Origin: Acidimicrobiales bacterium
GTDB lineage: Bacteria > Actinomycetota > Acidimicrobiia > Acidimicrobiales > SZUA-35
Direction: 5' to 3'
Length of the DNA: 36,991 nucleotides
NCBI GenBank assembly: GCA_024638815.1
Contig: JAHEJM010000034.1
Coordinates: 1-36,991 of the forward strand
In this document: in pieces, positions 1 to 7,439 of the stretch
How the letters are laid out: each line of letters begins with the position of its first letter
Numbering within the stretch: position 1 is the stretch's first letter
Translations under genes and position numbers: made by a program
The notes under the pieces: generated by a model
Seen by the model: only the letters and a program-made list of their open reading frames with translations
Databases searched by the model: none
What the model was told of the DNA's origin: nothing

Positions 1-1
1 G

Positions 2-77
2 TGGTACGCCCCCTGGGACTTGAACCCAGAACCTGCGGATTAAGAGTCCGATGCTCTGCCAATTGAGCTAGAGGCGC
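2..77 (-). tRNA. tRNA-Lys (anticodon CTT)
   Basis: Read on the minus strand, this folds as a complete cloverleaf. The acceptor stem GCGCCTC pairs with GGGGCGT, allowing G-U pairs. The anticodon loop is CTCTTAA, giving anticodon CTT (Lys). The T-arm is CTGGG-TTCAAGT-CCCAG. The discriminator is A and the CCA end is encoded (positions 2-4). The mature body without CCA is 5-77. Confidence 0.95.
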
Positions 78-142
78 CTGTAGAGACCAGCGACTTTAGC
101 GGAGCTTCGATCGACATCGAACCGCTTGGAGCAAGCCGGCCT

Positions 143-220
143 TGGGGTGACCGAGGGGACTCGAACCCCCGACATCCAGGATCACAACCTGGCGCTCTAA
201 CCAACTGAGCTACGGCCACC
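143..220 (-). tRNA. tRNA-His (anticodon GTG)
   Basis: A complete minus-strand cloverleaf with anticodon GTG. The acceptor GTGGCCG pairs with CGGTCAC. As is typical of tRNA-His, an extra 5' G (position 220) faces discriminator C (position 146). CCA is encoded at 143-145. It follows the same direction as the Lys tRNA to its left. Confidence 0.95.
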
Positions 221-347
221 AAGGACTCTTTGATGGTAGCTCGAAAATATCCCGATCCGCGATGCGTTTCCCCAACTCAAACGGTCGGCCAACCGATCTG
301 ACGGCGACCGTGGAATCCCCTCGAACGAGCGGCGGTAAGCTGGTCTC

Positions 348-421
348 GCCCCCGTAGCTCAGCTGGATAGAGCAAGTCACTTCTAATGACGAGGTCGCAG
401 GTTCGACTCCTGTCGGGGGCG
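348..421 (+). tRNA. tRNA-Arg (anticodon TCT)
   Basis: A plus-strand cloverleaf with acceptor GCCCCCG/CGGGGGC and anticodon loop CTTCTAA, giving anticodon TCT (Arg). The discriminator is G421, and CCA is not encoded. The top pair of the anticodon stem looks mismatched (A/G). It is divergent from the Lys/His pair. Confidence 0.93.
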
Positions 422-527
422 CTGACCCATCGAAGAGCCGGCACCCGCCGTGGCCGGATACGGGAACGACAATGGCCACGGTCCACTGACGGTCGGTGCG
501 CTCTCGGCACAAGCTCGGCCCTGGGGA

Positions 528-1262
528 TCAACACGTCGATGGGGCGCCGGCGCTGATCCCTATGGCCGAGCTCTGAGGATCCGATGGTGGCCCGTCCAGG
601 GTTCCCATCAGTCCAAATGCGCTGGTGTCCACGAAGAAGTGCCAGCTTCCCGTGCATTCATCGCGCTCGGGGGGAATGAGCAGTCGATCACCGTAGGCGG
701 CGCGAAGATCCTCGACCGTCGAACCGGGCTTGATGCCCTCGGGAGTGGCCAGATCGACGGCGCCGGTGCTGCCGACTCCCCAGGCGACCAGGTGGACGAC
801 ACCGTCGTCCCGGAAATACGGCCAGTCGGTGAAGACGAGCCCAAGCCCGTCGAACCGCACGACACGCACCGTGGTGTTGCGTCCACCGTATCCGAACGGC
901 AGATCGCCGGTATCCGTGGTGTCGCCGGTCGGCGAGCGTCCCAGTGCCTGTTCGAGCACCGGCAGAACCGTGTCGATGGGATCCCCGAACGAGACGACTC
1001 CGAGCCCATCGCTGAGGAGCACCAGCTCACCGACAGGCGGCGATGCCGCCGTCGAGGTTGTCGTCGACGTCGTGGCCGGCGATGTCGCGGCGGTCGAGGT
1101 CGTCGGGGCCGCAGGCTGTTCAGTCTCCTCAGTCACGGCCACCGTTGGTGTCACCTTCGTCGCCGCCGATTCCTGCTGTTGTAGAGGGTCATCGGCACAG
1201 GCCGCCCCAATCCACAGGATCGTCACTGCGATCACGGTCAGCGGCTTCGATTTCCGTCCCAC
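528..1262 (-). CDS. putative lipoprotein/secreted protein, unknown function
   Basis: This is a 244-residue protein with a GTG start. The N-terminus has a short basic stretch (GRKSK), a hydrophobic core and an AAC-A that could be a weak lipobox at about residue 21. A Thr/Ala/Ser/Pro-rich linker (about 38-75) leads to a globular C-terminal domain of roughly 165 residues. That domain is rich in aromatic and Gly positions and ends with a segment containing GSTVEDLRAAYGDRL. I do not recognise the domain family. It is likely surface-exposed. It lies downstream of the universal stress protein on the same strand, with about 120 bp between them, so cotranscription is possible. No catalytic motif is visible. 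Confidence 0.7.
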   Translation of the reverse strand: MGRKSKPLTVIAVTILWIGAACADDPLQQQESAATKVTPTVAVTEETEQPAAPTTSTAATSPATTSTTTSTAASPPVGELVLLSDGLGVVSFGDPIDTVLPVLEQALGRSPTGDTTDTGDLPFGYGGRNTTVRVVRFDGLGLVFTDWPYFRDDGVVHLVAWGVGSTGAVDLATPEGIKPGSTVEDLRAAYGDRLLIPPERDECTGSWHFFVDTSAFGLMGTLDGPPSDPQSSAIGISAGAPSTC

Positions 1263-1382
1263 AAAGCCAGGATCGACCGGGTCGATCGGCTTCTCCAGGG
1301 CCTTTGGTCAGCTCATCGGGGGTGACGGCGAGTGGAACCGACCCCCCAGCCCATCGGCGAGTTGGCGACAATCCCCGAACGC

Positions 1383-1829
1383 TCAGGCCTTCACCGCCAT
1401 GACCGAGCACGGCGCATGGTGCAGCAACTTGGTCGACACACTACCGTGCAGGATCCGTCCGGCGAAGCCCTCGCCTCGGGATCCGACCACCAACAGGTCG
1501 GCGTCCACGGCCTTGATCTTGTCGAGAATGGCCTCGGTCGGCTCGGCGTCGATCTGGTGGATCTCGACGTGCTTGGCCCCCCGGGCCTGGGCCAGATGTT
1601 TGGCCGATTCCAGCCTCGACTCGACCCCCGACTGAGCCGAGACCTGGGACCGAAACTCATCGGGCAGTTGCTCGGCCAGCGCCAACAGTTCGGCCGGTGT
1701 CAAGGGCCGGAAGGCGGTCACGATGTGGAGCGTGGCGTCGGTGTTACCGGCGACCATGTCGGCCGCCGCTTTCACCGCTTTGCTCGCATTGTCGGACCCG
1801 TCGGTTCCGACCACGACTGTCTTGAACAT
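1383..1829 (-). CDS. universal stress protein (UspA family)
   Basis: This is a 148-residue single-domain Usp, the usual length for the family. The N-terminal strand is VVVGTDGS, with the conserved Asp. The C-terminal ATP-binding signature G-x2-G-x9-G-S is present in VVGSRGEGFAGRILHGSVS, followed by the usual HAPCSVMAV end, so this is an ATP-binding type Usp. The start is supported by a GGGAGGA ribosome-binding site just upstream of ATG. It sits 32 bp after the end of the two-TM protein gene on the same strand, so it may be the distal gene of the PspC/LiaF-like envelope-stress operon. Confidence 0.92.
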   Translation of the reverse strand: MFKTVVVGTDGSDNASKAVKAAADMVAGNTDATLHIVTAFRPLTPAELLALAEQLPDEFRSQVSAQSGVESRLESAKHLAQARGAKHVEIHQIDAEPTEAILDKIKAVDADLLVVGSRGEGFAGRILHGSVSTKLLHHAPCSVMAVKA

Positions 1830-1861
1830 GGCTGTCCTCCCGTTTGTCGCTGGGTTGTCGA

Positions 1862-2230
1862 TCAGGTTGCATCCACCTTGGCGTCGGCTCGTTTCAGGCC
1901 GCCGGTCAGCACGGCGCCACCGATCACGATGAGGGCCAAGGGGGCGAGATAGCGAAGATCGGAGAGGGCAAAGGTCCAGACGTCGCCCGCCTCGAGGAGA
2001 AACAGCAGGCCCAGCATGGTGAACACCGCACCGGCGATGAGACCTCCGATGTCGGCCGAGGATGACAGATTCGACGTGGGAACCTCATGGGGGTATGCGA
2101 AAGCCGGCTCCACCGGGGGCTCGACGGGCAGTGCCTCCGGATGCTCCAGGTGCTGCGCCACCGGATGCTCTACGTGCTGTGGCTCCGGCTGCTCGATCGG
2201 ATCGTCGGACGTTTGGTCACTCACCGTCAT
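1862..2230 (-). CDS. small membrane protein, two TM segments, third gene of PspC/LiaF operon
   Basis: This is a 122-residue protein. The first 55 residues are acidic and Pro/His/Glu-rich with repeated HPE/VEP units and are probably cytoplasmic. Two hydrophobic segments follow (about 62-82 and 88-108) and a short basic tail. I chose the ATG at 2230 because it overlaps the 3' end of the upstream LiaF-like gene (stop at 2217) and has GGAAGG just upstream, implying translational coupling. A GTG 15 bases earlier is the alternative. The layout resembles the LiaF/LiaI-like membrane partners found with PspC proteins. No enzymatic motif is seen. Confidence 0.75.
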   Translation of the reverse strand: MTVSDQTSDDPIEQPEPQHVEHPVAQHLEHPEALPVEPPVEPAFAYPHEVPTSNLSSSADIGGLIAGAVFTMLGLLFLLEAGDVWTFALSDLRYLAPLALIVIGGAVLTGGLKRADAKVDAT

Positions 2231-2921
2231 CACCTTCCTGGTCACCGCCGGATCGGACCTCGATCGACCCGGCTCCCATTTCCAGCTCCAGTTCGAGCGG
2301 ATTGTCGGCCACGGAGAAGCCGGGGGTGCGATAGGTTCGTTTCACAGCCAGGCCGTCGACCTCCTCGTCGAGCATACGGATCTGTCCGGCTCCGGTCGTG
2401 GCCGTGACTGACACATCGGCATCGGCCGGCAGTATCACCGTGAGGTCGCCGGTACCGATGGCCACCCGAACCCGCGCTGGAATGGTGAGACGCAGTCGGC
2501 TGAGATCCAGGTTCATGTCGCCTACAGCCAGTTCATAACGTCCAGCCAAATCGGCCTCGTCGTTGATCACATAGTCTCGCTGCCCCAGGCCGCCCCGCAG
2601 CGATTCCGACGGAGTCACCGCGGCGAAGACGGTGAACACGGTCAGAACGGTACCGAGGGCGATGAGCCCGCCGTGTTGGCGCCGCAGGCTTCCGACCATC
2701 AAGGCGAGACCCACTATCGTCAGCAGGCCGGGCAGTACGAAGGCCGCTCGTAGCTCGACCACGTCGAGCTGGTCGAGCAACCACGCCGCCCCCAGCAGCA
2801 GTAGCACGATCCCGGCGACGGTCTGGCTGAAGCTGCCGCCTGCGCCGCGGGGCGAGGCTGGTTCCATGGTGCCGGGCGGTTCGGTGGGCGAGGGCCGGGT
2901 TGTGAGAGATGTGTCGCTCAT
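2217..2921 (-). CDS. LiaF-like membrane protein with C-terminal cell-wall-response domain
   Basis: This is a 234-residue protein. A disordered N-terminus (1-30) is followed by three close TM segments (about 33-50, 58-78, 84-103). The soluble C-terminal half has the repeating beta pattern of the LiaF/DUF2154-type domain: segments such as LAVGDMNLDLSRL, VAIGTGDLTVILP and ELEMGAGSIEV. In Firmicutes LiaF restrains an envelope-stress two-component system; here only the fold resemblance is claimed. The start at 2921 has GGAGGAAAG eight bases upstream. It follows the PspC gene by 22 bp and overlaps the next small membrane protein gene, so the three form one operon. Confidence 0.82.
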   Translation of the reverse strand: MSDTSLTTRPSPTEPPGTMEPASPRGAGGSFSQTVAGIVLLLLGAAWLLDQLDVVELRAAFVLPGLLTIVGLALMVGSLRRQHGGLIALGTVLTVFTVFAAVTPSESLRGGLGQRDYVINDEADLAGRYELAVGDMNLDLSRLRLTIPARVRVAIGTGDLTVILPADADVSVTATTGAGQIRMLDEEVDGLAVKRTYRTPGFSVADNPLELELEMGAGSIEVRSGGDQEGDDGE

Positions 2922-2943
2922 GGTGAGTCTTTCCTCCAGTTCC

Positions 2944-3441
2944 CTACCGGCGGGATCCGAAGTAGAGGAGGCCGGCTCCGACGGCCATGATGGCCACCGG
3001 CCAGAACAGGCGGTCGAACCACGGCACCAGCACATCGACGAACAGGGCGATGCCAAGGGTCAGCAGCACAACGCCGACGATGATCGTGCCGGTTCCCGGG
3101 TCGAGGCGGGGTTGACGGGCGGCCGGGTAGGCGTCGGTCTCCTCGGGGATCAGAATCCAGGCCACGATGTAGGCCAAGATCCCGATCCCGGAGCTTAGGC
3201 CCAGCACGACGAAGCCGAGCCGGAACCAGACCGGGTCGACTCCGGTGGCGATACCGAGACCGCCGCACACGCCGGCAATGACCTTGTCGTTCTTGGACCG
3301 TCGAAGTGGTGGGTTCATGGCTGGAGTCGGCGGGGGAGGGACGGTGGTGTCGTCGGGCGATTGCCACGTCTCGGGACCCGGCCCACTCGCCGGGGCCGGC
3401 CCAGGAGGTGAATCGAGCGATGGAGGATCATGAGTGGCCAT
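2944..3441 (-). CDS. PspC-domain envelope stress protein
   Basis: This is a 165-residue protein. A Pro-rich cytoplasmic N-terminus (1-45) precedes a PspC domain (about 46-102) with the signature LRRSKNDKVIAGVCGGLG, then a TM segment and the typical ILIPEE end. A second pair of hydrophobic segments lies at about 118-138 and 145-160. The start ATG at 3441 is chosen over an in-frame upstream one because GGTGGAG lies just before it. It is the first gene of the PspC, LiaF-like and two-TM operon, probably acting in the response to membrane or cell-wall damage. The first gene to its right on the other strand is the Rpf-like gene at 3818. Confidence 0.9.
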   Translation of the reverse strand: MATHDPPSLDSPPGPAPASGPGPETWQSPDDTTVPPPPTPAMNPPLRRSKNDKVIAGVCGGLGIATGVDPVWFRLGFVVLGLSSGIGILAYIVAWILIPEETDAYPAARQPRLDPGTGTIIVGVVLLTLGIALFVDVLVPWFDRLFWPVAIMAVGAGLLYFGSRR

Positions 3442-3663
3442 AGCTCCACCTTGAGCCTTCAGCCGCGTCGGCGGTAGTGACCTTCGGCCTGTTCCGGGCC
3501 GTCGCGAAATCGGCATCGGCCCTTGGCTTGGACCTCATCGGGCCGAAACCGGGCGCCGTGTGACAGAAGTCGCCACACCGATCAGGAGGGCTGAAACACC
3601 CTCCACCAGTGGTGGTTCGCGCCTTTGGGTGTCGAACGAACTACAATCATGTCATTCGAATAT

Positions 3664-3679
3664 TGTGACCCTCGTCACT
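3664..3679. promoter_or_regulatory. CRP/GlxR-type operator upstream of the Rpf-like gene
   Basis: The sequence TGTGACCCTCGTCACT matches the CRP-family palindrome TGTGA-N6-TCACA at nine of ten fixed positions. It lies about 140 bp before the start of the Rpf-like gene. In Mycobacterium tuberculosis the CRP homologue Rv3676 is known to control rpfA, so the placement is biologically sensible. Binding here is inferred. Confidence 0.55.
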
Positions 3680-3688
3680 TGGAGGTTT

Positions 3689-3712
3689 GTTACGTGTCCG
3701 TAACGTGGTTAC
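3689..3712. promoter_or_regulatory. GTNAC repeat cluster upstream of the Rpf-like gene
   Basis: Three GTTAC/GTAAC elements occur in 24 bases: GTTAC at 3689-3693, GTAAC at 3700-3704 (11-base spacing) and GTTAC at 3708-3712. The first two also form an inverted repeat, GTTACG-4-CGTAAC. Directly repeated half-sites at 10-11 base spacing are typical of OmpR-type response regulators such as MtrA, which controls cell-wall hydrolase genes in Actinobacteria. The assignment to MtrA is an inference. Confidence 0.35.
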
Positions 3713-3817
3713 CGTTTGCCGCTAACGAACACGCCTACATCGCGCTCGGTCGAGGGGAGCGCACGAACGAACTGTTTGTTGATCCGGTGGCGGACCGGGC
3801 AAGGAGTCGATACCGAC

Positions 3818-4828
3818 ATGGTTAGTAACTCGTCATCACCTCAGTCTCTTTCGCGTGCCCAGGAGTGGGCCGACCGACTGAGGGATGGGCACGAACGACA
3901 CAACATCGCCCGGCTGGGCGTCTTGGTGGGAATGGTGGCGGTGGCAGGTTTGCTGCTGATCACTCTTCCCGATTCCGACGATGACGTGGCGGCCGAGGCC
4001 TTTGCCCTTTCGGCGTCGGTCGACGGCCTCGCCGGCGCCGGCGATGCCGGGGCCGAGTCCGGAGCCCTCGGTCGCGGGGACTCGGAGACCGGCGATATGG
4101 TCGGCGGCTTCGGTCATGTGGCCGAGTCCACGATGGACGTTGATGACCTCAAGGCCTCCGCCGCCTTGGGGGTCGATGACGGTCGGAACACGCGGTTCGC
4201 CGAGCCGGCATCCTTCGGCCTGGATGTGAGCCGCTTCAGCCGGAAGACCACGACGACCCAGGCCCCGGTCACCACCAAGGCGCCCACCACCGCTGCGCCG
4301 ACGACGGCTTCGACCACCACCACCGAGGCGTCGACAACGGCGGCCGAGGGAACGGAGGCCACGGCCGAGGAGACGACCTCGACCGGAGCCGAAACCACTG
4401 CGACCGAGTCCACCGATGCGACCGAGTCAGCCGACGGCACCGAGTCGACGGAGTCCACCGAGACCACCACGGCAGGCGGCGACGAGACCACGGAGACGAC
4501 GGTGGAGGAAACCACCACAACCGCGCCTCCGACCACGGCCGACAACGGATTCGTCGACGCCGGCCACGGCGTCATGGTTCCGCCCATTCTGCTCCAGATC
4601 CGCTACTGCGAATCGCGGGACAACTACACCGCAGCCAACCCCTCTTCGTCGGCCCGTGGTGCCTATCAGTTCCTGACCGGAAGCTGGGCCGCCTACGGCC
4701 ACGCCACCCGCTATGGGGTGTCGCAGGCCCACTTGGCCACACCGGCCCAGCAGGATGAAGCGGCGCTCATCACTTGGCAGCGGGACGGCACCCGGCCTTG
4801 GAATGCCTCCCGCCATTGCTGGGGATAG
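3818..4828 (+). CDS. Rpf-like (resuscitation-promoting factor) transglycosylase, membrane-anchored
   Basis: This is a 336-residue protein. A short cytoplasmic N-terminus precedes one TM or signal-anchor segment (about 32-50). A long acidic Thr/Ser/Glu-rich spacer (about 85-245) follows. The C-terminal transglycosylase-like (Rpf) domain occupies about 255-336. Key features are the catalytic Glu in IRYCESRDNY (about residue 265), GAYQF, and two Cys (about 264 and 334) that can form the conserved disulfide. Rpf domains cleave peptidoglycan glycan strands and promote growth resumption. The start has AAGGAG 11 bases upstream. The upstream region holds a CRP-type site and GTNAC repeats, so the gene is probably tightly regulated. 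Confidence 0.9.
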   Translation: MVSNSSSPQSLSRAQEWADRLRDGHERHNIARLGVLVGMVAVAGLLLITLPDSDDDVAAEAFALSASVDGLAGAGDAGAESGALGRGDSETGDMVGGFGHVAESTMDVDDLKASAALGVDDGRNTRFAEPASFGLDVSRFSRKTTTTQAPVTTKAPTTAAPTTASTTTTEASTTAAEGTEATAEETTSTGAETTATESTDATESADGTESTESTETTTAGGDETTETTVEETTTTAPPTTADNGFVDAGHGVMVPPILLQIRYCESRDNYTAANPSSSARGAYQFLTGSWAAYGHATRYGVSQAHLATPAQQDEAALITWQRDGTRPWNASRHCWG

Positions 4829-4945
4829 TCGACGGCACGGCAAGCCATGAATCGCTGATGCCGCCAGCGTTGCCGGCATCGCACCCGCCTCGTCTGCTGC
4901 GCGGAGCCGACTGAGGCGAAAACCGATAACCGAGCAATCGGTCGA

Positions 4946-4973
4946 AAGACCCGGGGCCATGGCCTCGGGTCTT
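4946..4973. terminator. hairpin after the Rpf-like gene
   Basis: AAGACCCG and CGGGTCTT form a long stem around a GGCCATGGCC core, with one internal G-U pair. It lies about 120 bp after the Rpf-like stop codon and is followed by cctcgttt rather than a strong T-run. It probably acts as a terminator in the intergenic region before the oxidase gene. Confidence 0.5.
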
Positions 4974-5102
4974 CCTCGTTTACCCGACACCCACTGAACC
5001 ACCCGGCCCAATGAGCATGGGGTGAGCTTCCGGATCGTAGGTTCGCGCCCGGAAAGGTCATAGCCGCCTTCTTTACCTTCGGGGTCCGGAAAGGCGGGTG
5101 TG

Positions 5103-7439
5103 ATGCACACATATCGGCGGAAACAGCGGAATCGACGCGGCGCGACATCGACGATGGGAAGGACCATCGCTCTGGCCGTGGTCATGAGCATTTTGGCGGT
5201 GATGGCACCGACAGGGACCAAACCTCTGGCTGCGGCCCCGATCGGGGTCGACCCCGACGGACGCTGGGGCCCGGTTGAGGATTGGCCCATGGTTGCCCTT
5301 CACAGCGCCCTGGACAGTCGGGGCCGGGTCGTCACCTACGGCACCAACGGCGATGGCACCCAGACGGGGCAATTCATCTACGACACGTGGACTCCCAACT
5401 CGTCGGCCGCCTTCGGCCACACGACGATGGCCAACACCACGACGACCGACATCTTCTGCAGCCTCCAGATCAACCGGCCCGACAACGGCAACATGATGAT
5501 CTTCGGCGGCGACAACTGGACCGGTACCAACACCACCAACACCGGAAACCCCGACATCAACGAACTCGATGCCGCCACCGGTCAGCTCCAGCCTCGGCCG
5601 GCCATGAATCGGGCCCGCTGGTACGCCACTGCGGTGACCATGCCGGACGGTACGTTCTACATCCAGGGCGGTCTCGGTGGAGGGGACAGGCCGGAACGAT
5701 GGGATCCCACCAACGGGGCCCAGTTGCTGCCGATCAGCACTGACGGCGTCTACTGGTACTACCCTCGCAACTTCGTGATTCCCGACGGTCGGGTGTTCGG
5801 CATGGATGCCACCGGCCGCATGTTCTTCGTATCGCCCACGCTTGACTCGTTGACCATGGCCGGCAATCTCCCTGCCGATCGATATGGCATCGGATCGACG
5901 GCAGTGATGTTCGAGCCGGGCAAGATCCTGCACTTCGGTGGTCCCACGAACACCGCGGTCATTGTCGACCTGACTTCCGGTACGCCCGTGATCACCAGGA
6001 CGGGTTCGCTCTCGTCGGCCCGTCAGTGGGTCGACGCCACCCTTCTTCCCGACGGTCGGGTTCTGGCCAACGGAGGGGCGGTCAAGTCGTCCTCGCAGAT
6101 CACGCGCGACGACATCGGCACCTACGGCGTCAACAACCAAGCTGAGATCTGGGACCCGGCTACCGGCCAATGGACCCTGGCCGCCGAGAGTGTCCAGCCA
6201 CGCCTCTATCATTCCACCTCACTGCTGCTGCCCGACGGTCGGATTCTGGTGGCCGGCGGTGGTTCGCCGGGCCCGGTCACCAATACCGACGCCGAGATCT
6301 ACTCACCCGACTATCTTGTAGCCGCCGGCGGTGGGGCCACGGCTCGTCCATCGATCGAATTCGTCTCGGCCGACAGCTTCCTTCCCGGTGAGGCGTTTCG
6401 GATGACCACATCGGGAGCCGCCCCCAGCCGGGTGACGTTGGTCAAGACCGGCTCGGTTACCCACTCGTTCAATATGGAGCAGCGGTTCATCGAATTGCCG
6501 TTCCAGACGACCGGTGACAGCACGGTGACGCGCATCCCTGCCTCGTCGGCGGTCGTGACTCCCGGTTACTATCTGCTGTCGGTCATCGATGCCAATGGCA
6601 TTCCCTCGGAGTCGGAGCTGATTCGGGTCGAGATCCCTGATCCCAAGCGTCCGGTGGCCGGTGTCGACGGTCAGATCACGCGCTTGTATCAGGGCTACTT
6701 CCAACGTCCGGCCGACGTCGCCGGCTACACCTATTGGCGCACCCAGTTGCTGGCGGGCAAGACGACTATTGCCGCCGTGTCGGAGTACTTCGCCACCAAC
6801 GGCGAGTTCAATGCCCGGTATGGAGCGTTGAACAACGAACAGTTCGTCAACCAGGTCTACCAGAATGTGTTGGGACGGCCGGCCGATGACTCGGGCCGGA
6901 CCTACTGGCTCGGTCAGTTGGCCAATGGCGTGACCCGGGGGACGCTCATGTTGTCGTTCACCGATTCGGCCGAATTCGTGAACAAGACGGGGACACCGTC
7001 ACCGGCGGCACCGAACGGCATGCCGAGGGCCTATCAGCCGGCACCGGTCCCGGGTCCGGCCCCGACCCCCGGCGGTGCCGGCGACCCGGCGCTGATCGAC
7101 ACCTATCGACGCCAGATCTATCGTCTCTACTTCGGCTATTTCGATCGTGCCCCTGACGGCGACGGCTGGAACCATTGGGTCGAGATGCGGCTGGGGGGTT
7201 TGGCTTTGCCCGAGGTCTCGCAGGAGTTCGCCCTGTCGAGCGAATTCGCCAGTATCGGTCTGACCTCCAATGGTGACTTCGTGGACTACGTCTACCGCAA
7301 CGTGTTGGATCGGGAGCCCGACCCACTGGGTCGCCAGTTCTGGATCAACCAGCTCAACAACGGCATGACCAGAGGTGAGATGATGACAGGCTTCACCGAA
7401 TCACGGGAGTTCGTGATCAAGGTCGGGTTTCCCGGATAG
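5103..7439 (+). CDS. secreted copper-radical oxidase (galactose/glyoxal oxidase-like) with two DUF4214 domains
   Basis: This is a 778-residue exported protein with a basic N-terminus and signal peptide ending near PLAAAP (about 45). The Kelch-type propeller plus C-terminal domain match galactose/glyoxal oxidases. All radical-copper residues can be placed: Cys119 (DIFC), Tyr174 (RARWYATA; the Cys-Tyr cofactor partner), axial Tyr369 and His370 (RLYHSTSLLLPDGR) and His454 (GSVTHSFN). Two DUF4214 units follow (about 520-620 and 665-775), each with YxxxLxRxPDxxGxxYW-like motifs; these often occur in surface proteins. It likely oxidises an alcohol, aldehyde or sugar outside the cell to give hydrogen peroxide; the substrate is unknown. 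ATG 5103 has GGAAAGG eight bases upstream; an adjacent GTG at 5100 is possible. Confidence 0.88.
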   Translation: MHTYRRKQRNRRGATSTMGRTIALAVVMSILAVMAPTGTKPLAAAPIGVDPDGRWGPVEDWPMVALHSALDSRGRVVTYGTNGDGTQTGQFIYDTWTPNSSAAFGHTTMANTTTTDIFCSLQINRPDNGNMMIFGGDNWTGTNTTNTGNPDINELDAATGQLQPRPAMNRARWYATAVTMPDGTFYIQGGLGGGDRPERWDPTNGAQLLPISTDGVYWYYPRNFVIPDGRVFGMDATGRMFFVSPTLDSLTMAGNLPADRYGIGSTAVMFEPGKILHFGGPTNTAVIVDLTSGTPVITRTGSLSSARQWVDATLLPDGRVLANGGAVKSSSQITRDDIGTYGVNNQAEIWDPATGQWTLAAESVQPRLYHSTSLLLPDGRILVAGGGSPGPVTNTDAEIYSPDYLVAAGGGATARPSIEFVSADSFLPGEAFRMTTSGAAPSRVTLVKTGSVTHSFNMEQRFIELPFQTTGDSTVTRIPASSAVVTPGYYLLSVIDANGIPSESELIRVEIPDPKRPVAGVDGQITRLYQGYFQRPADVAGYTYWRTQLLAGKTTIAAVSEYFATNGEFNARYGALNNEQFVNQVYQNVLGRPADDSGRTYWLGQLANGVTRGTLMLSFTDSAEFVNKTGTPSPAAPNGMPRAYQPAPVPGPAPTPGGAGDPALIDTYRRQIYRLYFGYFDRAPDGDGWNHWVEMRLGGLALPEVSQEFALSSEFASIGLTSNGDFVDYVYRNVLDREPDPLGRQFWINQLNNGMTRGEMMTGFTESREFVIKVGFPG

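Noticed and set aside
450..1184. Long plus-strand open frame across the lipoprotein gene
   Set aside because: Arg/Gly-rich translation with no domain; it is the complement of the minus-strand lipoprotein gene, which has normal protein character.
3560..3817. c-di-AMP (ydaO-type) riboswitch before the Rpf-like gene
   Set aside because: Such riboswitches precede rpf genes in some Actinobacteria, but the conserved ydaO sequence blocks could not be found here.
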